A stretch of DNA of 9,060 nucleotides, from the NCBI GenBank assembly GCA_964597535.1, contig CAZQYB010000107.1:1-9060 (forward strand). Direction: 5' to 3'. Below, in pieces: positions 3,774 to 9,060 of this stretch. Source of the DNA: CAZQYB01 sp964597535. Its GTDB lineage: Bacteria; Planctomycetota; Phycisphaerae; Sedimentisphaerales; Anaerobacaceae. The notes under the pieces were generated by a model, which saw only the letters and a program-made list of their open reading frames with translations, did not search any database and had not been told where the DNA came from. Positions within the stretch are counted from its first letter, which is position 1. Every line of letters starts with the position of its first letter. Position numbers and translations under genes: made by a program.

Positions 3774-4373
3774 ATGTTCACTTTGACTAAGGTCAACATT
3801 TCTTTTTCATTGTCGGTTCCGACAATTCTTGTTCGCATTGCGGTATGGATTGTTCTTCTGTATCGGCGGGTACGTTACGGATATCCTTTTCGCCGAATCA
3901 AACTGACACGCGGCAAATACGCAAAGGTTGACCAGGACGATTTTGAAAGATTGAACAGGCATAATTGGCAGGCTGTCGGTTCTCGAGGTACTTATTATGC
4001 TAAAAGAACTGCTTTCAGGAACGCAAAACGCTTTGACCAGTATATGCATCGGGTCATTTGTCCCGCCCCGCCCAGCATGGTCGTGGACCACATCAATCGC
4101 GACGCTCTCGATAATCGAAAGGTAAACCTTAGACCCGCAACTCAAAAGCAGAATACCTGGAACCGCGACCACGGGAAAAAAAACGCAACATCCACCTATA
4201 AAGGTGTCTTTTGGGATAAGCGGCGAGCCAAGTGGCAGGTGCGTTTACATCATAATGGCAGAAGTCTCTACTTGGGTCTCTTCGCCGACGAAATAAAAGC
4301 TGCAAAGGCGTACGACCGGGCAGCTAAGAAATATCGCGGTGAGTATGCGTTTTTAAATTTCCCGAAGAAATGA
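3774..4373 (+). CDS. HNH endonuclease with AP2 DNA-binding domain
   Basis: 199 residues. A hydrophobic N-terminal stretch (about 10-30) leads into YRRVRYGYPFRRIKLTRGKY, a segment I associate with planctomycete AP2-HNH proteins. The HNH-3-type nuclease centre includes MHR (91-93), VVDHINRDALDNRK (103-116) and NLRPATQKQN (118-127), with His 106 and Asn 114/118 as likely catalytic and metal residues. The AP2 domain (about 141-196) shows TYKGVFWDKRRAKWQVRL, YLGLFADEIKAAKAYDRAA and YAFLNFP. Proteins of this type are homing-endonuclease-like mobile genes, expected to bind and nick or cut DNA. Start at 3774 is the only in-frame ATG before Met 91; its ribosome binding site (CTGGG directly before it) is poor. 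The leader at 3505-3650 may govern expression. Confidence 0.85.
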   Translation: MFTLTKVNISFSLSVPTILVRIAVWIVLLYRRVRYGYPFRRIKLTRGKYAKVDQDDFERLNRHNWQAVGSRGTYYAKRTAFRNAKRFDQYMHRVICPAPPSMVVDHINRDALDNRKVNLRPATQKQNTWNRDHGKKNATSTYKGVFWDKRRAKWQVRLHHNGRSLYLGLFADEIKAAKAYDRAAKKYRGEYAFLNFPKK

Positions 4374-4393
4374 TTAAGGATTATCCACAGGAT

Positions 4394-4405
4394 CTTGGGC
4401 CCAAG
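4394..4405. repeat. 12-bp perfect palindrome between convergent genes
   Basis: CTTGGGCCCAAG lies in the 98-base gap between the HNH-AP2 stop and the end of the nuclease gene on the other strand. It could form a short hairpin in either transcript, but no T run follows. A DnaA-box-like TTATCCACA sits at 4381-4389 just before it. Confidence 0.3.
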
Positions 4406-4471
4406 GACGCCTTACGGCACTGATTGGTGATTATTTTTCTGTATTCCCTGTGGCTGAGATTATTTGTTCTC

Positions 4472-5137
4472 CTATGGAGTCCTTACGGACAGCAGGTTTG
4501 GTTTTTTTCTTTTCAGCCATTCCGGCAATTGCTCCCGGCTTACTTTTGCCCACAAGCCCTTTTTCTGTCTGCGGGCGCTTGCCTGGAGGTTTTGGTATTT
4601 GTAATAAAAACTGTGGCGAAATCGCAAATCAGCGTACGCAAAACCTTCGGTTAGCAGCGCTTCGTTCAGGAACCTTTTATCGGGCAACTGAATATAGGCC
4701 AATAATCTGCCGTACTTGCCTCTTGTGCGGTTTCCCTTATCGAGGTAAATGGTAGCCTGTTTGCCGAGAGCTAATTTTTTTGCGAATTCAGTGGCCTCCG
4801 GGCCGAAATACATAACGGGCGTTCCGGGTTTTTTCGTTTCCGGCGTGTCGATTCCCCACAGCCGAATTCTCGTATGATTGTATTTGCCGTCGGGGACATC
4901 GATGTCGATTGTGTCGCCGTCAACAACTTTTACGATGGTGAAGGTTTTGCCGTGATATTTTTCAAAGTCGTAGGCCTTTAGCTTTTCACCGCTTTGCGGC
5001 TGCCGCCGCCGGTTGCGTCTGACAGGGCTGTGGTCAAGCCGGATAAGTAACGCTAAAAGCAGCAGGCATACGATGAATATTACGCTTCGTCGGCGTCTGC
5101 TCATTGCGTAAGTGCGTCTCTTTACTTTAGGCAACAT
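4472..5137 (-). CDS. Membrane-anchored thermonuclease (staphylococcal nuclease-like)
   Basis: 221 residues. Basic N-terminus and one membrane helix (VIFIVCLLLLALLI, about 19-32), a linker, then an SNase domain (about 63-205). Catalytic residues of staphylococcal nuclease can be aligned: Asp 73/Asp 75 (VVDGDTIDI, metal site), Arg 92 and Asp 97/Glu 100 (RLWGIDTPE), Arg 144 (KYGRLLAYI). The LNEALLTEGFAYA and KKGLW motifs complete the fold. It should be an extracytoplasmic, calcium-dependent DNA/RNA phosphodiesterase tethered to the membrane. Neither start has a clear ribosome binding site; Met 12 (5104) would give MSRRRRSVIF, a tidier anchor, and is a real alternative. It lies 92 bases downstream of lysC on the same strand, perhaps read through from it. 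Confidence 0.9.
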   Translation of the reverse strand: MLPKVKRRTYAMSRRRRSVIFIVCLLLLALLIRLDHSPVRRNRRRQPQSGEKLKAYDFEKYHGKTFTIVKVVDGDTIDIDVPDGKYNHTRIRLWGIDTPETKKPGTPVMYFGPEATEFAKKLALGKQATIYLDKGNRTRGKYGRLLAYIQLPDKRFLNEALLTEGFAYADLRFRHSFYYKYQNLQASARRQKKGLWAKVSREQLPEWLKRKKPNLLSVRTP

Positions 5138-5229
5138 TTAGTCGTACCGTCAGGCATCCTGAGGCTTAGTAACTGGTGAGTATTATTTAGTAGGCCGTCT
5201 CCCTAATAACCAGAATCACAAGTTACAAA

Positions 5230-5730
5230 TCAGGAAGCACTTCGTTTCTCGGCCGGCTTGTCCAGCTCGAAGGCGGTGCAGACGGCCTCGAGGGCCTTAT
5301 CGGCCTGCTCTTTGTTGACGATACAACTGATGCGGATTTCACTGGTAGTAATTGAATCGATATTGACTTCGGCTTTGGCCAGCGAGCCGAACATCTTATC
5401 GGCGACGCCATAGTGTGTTCGCATACCCACGCCTACCACGGAAATCTCGGCAATATCGTCCCGAACGAAGATGCTATCGCAATTAACCTCGTCTTTGATT
5501 TGCTCGATAGCTTCTTTGGCGGCGTTTAGCTCCGAGATGTGAATTGTAAACGAGAGGTTCGCCTTTTCGCTGCTGACTTCCGTCTGAACGATGTCGTTGA
5601 CTATCACCTTGGCGTTTGCCAGACAGGCGAATATCCTGGCGGCGTTGCCGGGCTTGTTATCTACGCCGACAAGGCCTATCTTTGCCATATCTTTTTGTAC
5701 TGTCGCTCCTGAAACCACTACACCTTCCAT
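5230..5730 (-). other. Probable internal start giving a separate ACT (beta) subunit of aspartokinase
   Basis: Codon 247 of lysC is ATG (5730-5728), preceded six bases upstream by GAGGTG (5742-5737), a better ribosome binding site than that of the full gene. Translation from here gives 166 residues containing only the two ACT domains. Bacillus subtilis LysC uses an equivalent in-frame internal start (about codon 246) to make its beta subunit. The close match in position suggests an alpha2-beta2 enzyme here. Confidence 0.5.
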
Positions 5731-6468
5731 TTGTGGCACCTCGTGTGTAATTATTGTTCCATCTTTTTCTTCGATACTGCTTCTTACGTGAATTTTAACA
5801 TCGTAATTCTTACCGACCTCGACGGCCCTGGTATATATAACTCCGGCGCCAAGACTTGCCAGTTCCAGCATTTCGTCATAACTGATTTGCTTTGCTTTTG
5901 CGGCGTTTTTGAATATTCGTGGGTCGGTTGTGTGGATTCCATCGACATCGGTATAAATTTCGCACGCTTCAGCTCCCAGAGCTGCGGCAAGTACAACTGC
6001 GGTTGTGTCCGAGCCGCCTCTGCCGAGGGTGGTTATGTTTTCATTCTCGTCTATACCCTGGAAACCAGCAACAATAACAATTCTGCCTTTATCGAGCTCT
6101 TTGTGGATTCGTTCTGCATCGACACTTTTTATGCGTGCCTTTGTATGGTCGCTGTCGGTAATCATGCGGATTTGGCTGCCGGTAAAGCTGATGGCATCGT
6201 GCCCCATAGTGTCGAGAGCCATAGCGAAAAGTGAGACGGACTGCTGCTCGCCGGTACTGAGTAGCTGGTCCATCTCGCGTTTGGGCGGATTGGGATTGAG
6301 CTCGAGAGCGTCCGCGATAAGCCCATCGGTTTGTTTGCCGCGTGCTGAGGCAACCACTACGACCTGGCATCCGGTCTTTACCGCTTTGATTACTCTCGCA
6401 GCAGCCCTGCGAATTTTCTCCGCATCAGCAATCGAAGTGCCGCCAAACTTTTGTACAATTATTGCCAT
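5230..6468 (-). CDS. lysC: Aspartate kinase, class II with tandem ACT domains
   Basis: 412 residues, the normal length for LysC-type aspartokinase (Bacillus alpha subunit 408). It phosphorylates aspartate with ATP, the first step to lysine, methionine and threonine. The amino acid kinase domain (1 to about 245) has KFGGTSIAD (7-15), the STGEQQSVSL loop (71-80) and GRGGSDTTAVVLAAALGAEA with YTDVDGIHTTDPR (149-184). Two ACT domains follow, about 262-335 (NKPGNAARIFACL) and 342-405 (VGMRTHYGVADKMFGSLAKA), which normally bind lysine or threonine for feedback inhibition. It is third in the hom cluster, 67 bases after the preceding gene. No strong ribosome binding site precedes its ATG. The effector cannot be read from the sequence. 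Confidence 0.96.
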   Translation of the reverse strand: MAIIVQKFGGTSIADAEKIRRAAARVIKAVKTGCQVVVVASARGKQTDGLIADALELNPNPPKREMDQLLSTGEQQSVSLFAMALDTMGHDAISFTGSQIRMITDSDHTKARIKSVDAERIHKELDKGRIVIVAGFQGIDENENITTLGRGGSDTTAVVLAAALGAEACEIYTDVDGIHTTDPRIFKNAAKAKQISYDEMLELASLGAGVIYTRAVEVGKNYDVKIHVRSSIEEKDGTIITHEVPQMEGVVVSGATVQKDMAKIGLVGVDNKPGNAARIFACLANAKVIVNDIVQTEVSSEKANLSFTIHISELNAAKEAIEQIKDEVNCDSIFVRDDIAEISVVGVGMRTHYGVADKMFGSLAKAEVNIDSITTSEIRISCIVNKEQADKALEAVCTAFELDKPAEKRSAS

Positions 6469-6535
6469 AGTTAACCCACTGAGATTGAAGTTGTCTGTTA
6501 TTGTTTATTGAATTCGGTCTTAACAGTCTGCCCAT

Positions 6536-7723
6536 TTAGCTTTTCAAGAAATACTCCATCAGTTCAAATCCTTTTTCTATTCTAAATCCGGACTTGGCGG
6601 CATTGGCTTCACTAAAGCTCGTATGTAAAATACCGCTAATACCCGTACCGGCCATAGCGAATGGAACCGGCTCAGGCGAATGGGCGCAGCTTCGGACGGG
6701 AGTTGGATGGTCGGGCGTGACGAGTATTCGCCAGCTTTCGTAACTTTGTAGCGCCTCAAGCACCGGCCCGACAATATATTTATCAATTTGCTCAACGGCT
6801 TTTTTCTTCATCTCGGCATTGCCGTTATGGGACGCTTCGTCTGGCGCTTCTATGTGGACGAAAACGAGGTCATATTTAGCGAGAGCTTCTATCGCGGCAG
6901 AGGCCTTGCCCTGATAATTCGTATCGACGAAGCCGGTGGCGCCCGGCACGTCTATCAAATCAAAACCGACCAGCTTTGACAGACCTTTCGCCAAGTCAAC
7001 GGCTGTGATGGTAGCGCCTTTGATTCCGAATCGCTTTTGGAAACGCTCCATTCCGGCTTTTCTGCCCTGTCCCCACAGCCAGATGGAGCTTACCTGATTT
7101 TCGCCGAGGTCTCTTCTTACTTTGTTAATGTCGTGATTGCTGAAAAGCTGCTGCGAGCGGGCCATCAAGTCGATAAGCAGCTCGGCTCCTTTGCCGCGTG
7201 GTAAGATTTTTTCTATTGCCATACCTATACAGTCGTGCGGCGGATGTGTTTGAACATCGAAATCAAGTCCTTTGAAGACCAACAGGTGCCGATAGCTTAC
7301 GCCCGGATGGAAACAAATTTGCTCATTGCCGAACTGCTCGTTTAGTTCCTTTACGAGTTTGGCGGCTTCTTCGGATGAGATATGTCCGGCACTGTGGTCC
7401 GCCATTTTGCCGTCGGCAATGGTAACCAGGTTGCATCTAAAAACCCAGTCGCCTGGGGCCAGCCCGATGTTGCGTGCCACCGCCTCAATTGGCGCCCGTC
7501 CGGAGTAGTATTGCCGCGGGTCGTACCCCAGCAGACTCATTTGGGCAACATCGCTGCCAGGTTCCATATCCTCGGGGACTGTCCGCACAAGACCTTGTCT
7601 GCCCTCTGTACTGATTTTGTCCATATTCGGCGTTTCAGCGGCTTCGAACACAGTCCTATTGTCGAATTGTTCAATCGGCTCATCTGCTGCACCGTCCGGA
7701 ACTATTATCGCGTACTTAGTCAC
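6536..7723 (-). CDS. apgM: Cofactor-independent phosphoglycerate mutase-like protein, proposed homoserine kinase
   Basis: 395 residues from GTG 7723. It is an alkaline-phosphatase-superfamily metalloenzyme of the archaeal iPGM (ApgM) type: VPDGAADEP (8-16), TPNMD (31-35), the nucleophile region PGSDVAQMSLLGYDP (Ser 57), and metal ligands in HIEAPDEASHNGN (290-302) and TPDHPTPVRSCAHSPEPVPF (336-355). By name it interconverts 2- and 3-phosphoglycerate. However, the bacterial subgroup next to threonine genes (TIGR02535) has been proposed to act as homoserine kinase, which fits its place between hom and lysC. A reading from 7939 gives 72 extra residues of low-complexity, basic, shadow-like sequence and was discarded. 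GTG overlaps the hom stop by one base (TAGTG), with GGAGG ten bases upstream, indicating translational coupling. Confidence 0.9.
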   Translation of the reverse strand: MTKYAIIVPDGAADEPIEQFDNRTVFEAAETPNMDKISTEGRQGLVRTVPEDMEPGSDVAQMSLLGYDPRQYYSGRAPIEAVARNIGLAPGDWVFRCNLVTIADGKMADHSAGHISSEEAAKLVKELNEQFGNEQICFHPGVSYRHLLVFKGLDFDVQTHPPHDCIGMAIEKILPRGKGAELLIDLMARSQQLFSNHDINKVRRDLGENQVSSIWLWGQGRKAGMERFQKRFGIKGATITAVDLAKGLSKLVGFDLIDVPGATGFVDTNYQGKASAAIEALAKYDLVFVHIEAPDEASHNGNAEMKKKAVEQIDKYIVGPVLEALQSYESWRILVTPDHPTPVRSCAHSPEPVPFAMAGTGISGILHTSFSEANAAKSGFRIEKGFELMEYFLKS

Positions 7724-9045
7724 TAATCCTTGTCCTCCGGTATATCGACTATTCTTATGCAGACCGGTTTTCCACCGATAGCATCCAGTTTCTCCATATC
7801 CTTTAGCGCTGCGGTGACATTTCTCTGCTGTGTAGGATGTGTTGCAATTACGACGGGCACGGTATTTTCCGGGCCGCGACCTTCGTGCTGCAGTGCGCCG
7901 GATATGCTTATCTGATGTTCGGCAAGTATTTTGCTCCATTGAGCTATTACTCCCGGCTGGTCTTTACACATTATCCTGATATAGAACCTACTTATCAGAT
8001 TATCGATTTTTTCTATCATCGATGCAATTTCGTTCCTCGATTGTAGGCGCAGATGCCGAAACGTTGTCGCTGAATTGCCCAAAGCAACATCGATAATATC
8101 CGCAACAACCGCACTTGCCGCAGGCATCATCCCAGCCCCTCGGCCATAGTATGTTACCTGGCCGACCGCGCTGCCGAATATAGTTACGGCATTGAAGGGT
8201 CCATCGACGCGGGCGAGCGAATTATCCCTGGCGATAAAGGACGGGTGCACCCGAAGCGAAACTTTGTTTTCTTCGTCCTTTTGTCCGATTGCCAGCAATT
8301 TGAGTACGTAGCCCATCTCGCCGCCATAGTGAATATCGTCTTTCGAAATAGCTTCGATGCCCTCAACAAAAATGTCTTCGAGTTTGATTTCGTATCCCAA
8401 AGCGATGGAGGCGAGGATGGCCAGCTTATGTGCACTGTCACCGCCGCTGATATCCAACGTTGGGTCAGCTTCTGCATACCCTTTTTCCTGTGCTTCAGCG
8501 AGAGCCTGCGAAAAGTCCTCATCACGAGCAGTCATATTCGATAGTATATAGTTGCAGGTTCCATTGACGATGCCATATATTGCTTTGATTTCATTTGCCG
8601 CCAGTCCGGTCCGAATACCTGAGACGATAGGGATACCGCCGGCACAACTTGCTTCAAAAGCAATACAGCGATTATTCTTATGAGCGGCCCTGTAGAGCTC
8701 ATTACCGTACTCTGCCAAAAGGGCCTTGTTGGCGGTAACAACGTCTTTACCTGCATCGAGCATTTTTAGCTGAATCTGCTTTGCAGCGTCGGTTCCGCCG
8801 ACCAGTTCAACGCCTATTTGAATCGAGTCATCTTTGAGCAGTTTATTCAAATCGTTGGTAAGAACGCCATCCGGCAGCTTGACAGGCCGAGGTGATTTGG
8901 TGTCGATATCGACTACGCAGGCAAGTTCGAGGCGCAGACCGGTTTTAGCCGCTATCGAGTCGGCGTCTTCCAATATGAGCTTTGCTACGCCGCGGCCGAT
9001 GGTGCCGAAACCAACAAGCCCTACTTTTACTTGTTTTTCAGCCAT
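7723..9045 (-). CDS. hom: Homoserine dehydrogenase
   Basis: 440 residues, the normal monofunctional length. It reduces aspartate semialdehyde to homoserine with NAD(P)H at the branch to threonine and methionine. The N-terminal Rossmann domain has GLVGFGTIGRGV (9-20). The catalytic domain has KALLAEYG (107-114), ASCAGGIPIVSGIR (132-145), IVNGTCNYIL (159-168) and the family signature DPTLDISGGDSAHKLAILA (194-212), including the conserved Lys 207. A C-terminal ACT domain (about 352-438, FYIRIMCKDQPGVIAQWSKI) is the usual site for threonine feedback. The start lies 15 bases from the window end; only a weak purine stretch precedes it, so the promoter is outside or beyond. First visible gene of the cluster with the mutase-like gene and lysC. 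Confidence 0.96.
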   Translation of the reverse strand: MAEKQVKVGLVGFGTIGRGVAKLILEDADSIAAKTGLRLELACVVDIDTKSPRPVKLPDGVLTNDLNKLLKDDSIQIGVELVGGTDAAKQIQLKMLDAGKDVVTANKALLAEYGNELYRAAHKNNRCIAFEASCAGGIPIVSGIRTGLAANEIKAIYGIVNGTCNYILSNMTARDEDFSQALAEAQEKGYAEADPTLDISGGDSAHKLAILASIALGYEIKLEDIFVEGIEAISKDDIHYGGEMGYVLKLLAIGQKDEENKVSLRVHPSFIARDNSLARVDGPFNAVTIFGSAVGQVTYYGRGAGMMPAASAVVADIIDVALGNSATTFRHLRLQSRNEIASMIEKIDNLISRFYIRIMCKDQPGVIAQWSKILAEHQISISGALQHEGRGPENTVPVVIATHPTQQRNVTAALKDMEKLDAIGGKPVCIRIVDIPEDKD

Positions 9046-9060
9046 ATTTTCGTATCTCGT

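Noticed and set aside
4381..4389. Origin of replication, from a perfect DnaA-box-like TTATCCACA
   Set aside because: Only one box is present, with no cluster, AT-rich unwinding region or dnaA/dnaN nearby; chance is more likely.
5174..5213. Intrinsic terminator between lysC and the nuclease gene
   Set aside because: CTGGT/ACCAG arms with partial inner pairing exist, but the stem is interrupted and no U-tract follows on the - strand.
7724..7939. 72-residue N-terminal extension of the mutase-like protein
   Set aside because: It lies fully inside hom in another frame, is basic and low in hydrophobics, and the family N-terminus begins exactly at GTG 7723 with GGAGG upstream.

Overview
The window looks like a piece of a planctomycete-type chromosome, possibly class Phycisphaerae. 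This rests on gene content only: an HNH-AP2 protein with the 'LLYRRVRYGY' N-terminal signature, a DUF6868-like small membrane protein, a short GGQ release-factor-like protein, and a hom / phosphoglycerate-mutase-like / lysC cluster. There is no rRNA or other firm phylogenetic marker, so the assignment is tentative.

Left half (1-4373): an accessory, repeat-rich region of small genes, mostly on the + strand. In order: hairpin-rich sequence (1-240); a two-helix DUF6868-like protein (244-486); a 48-residue membrane microprotein (684-830); a PPC/DUF296 protein on the - strand (851-1297); a pentapeptide-repeat protein (1600-1992); a YhbS-like GNAT acetyltransferase (2058-2591) followed by a possible gene remnant; a GGQ-domain peptidyl-tRNA hydrolase-like protein (2803-3147); about 630 bases of repeats with a broken fibronectin-III-like gene end, a consensus sigma-70-type promoter and a structured leader; and an HNH-AP2 protein (3774-4373). 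Between most of these genes lie diverged copies of one composite hairpin repeat, sometimes starting at the base after a stop codon. Its 3' module forms two stem-loops in two copies, with a compensatory base-pair change.

Right half (4472-9045): ordinary, dense coding, all on the - strand. The order of transcription is hom (homoserine dehydrogenase), a phosphoglycerate-mutase-superfamily gene overlapping hom by one base, lysC (class II aspartokinase with two ACT domains and a probable internal start for a separate regulatory subunit), and a membrane-anchored staphylococcal-nuclease-like protein. The first three form an aspartate-to-threonine cluster. The mutase-like protein sits where homoserine kinase would be expected and fits the subfamily proposed to supply that step.

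The most interesting parts are the composite repeat family with its embedded -10-like hexamers and integron-like GTTRRRY cores, and the promoter plus multi-hairpin leader at 3505-3650. Neither matches a described system with certainty.
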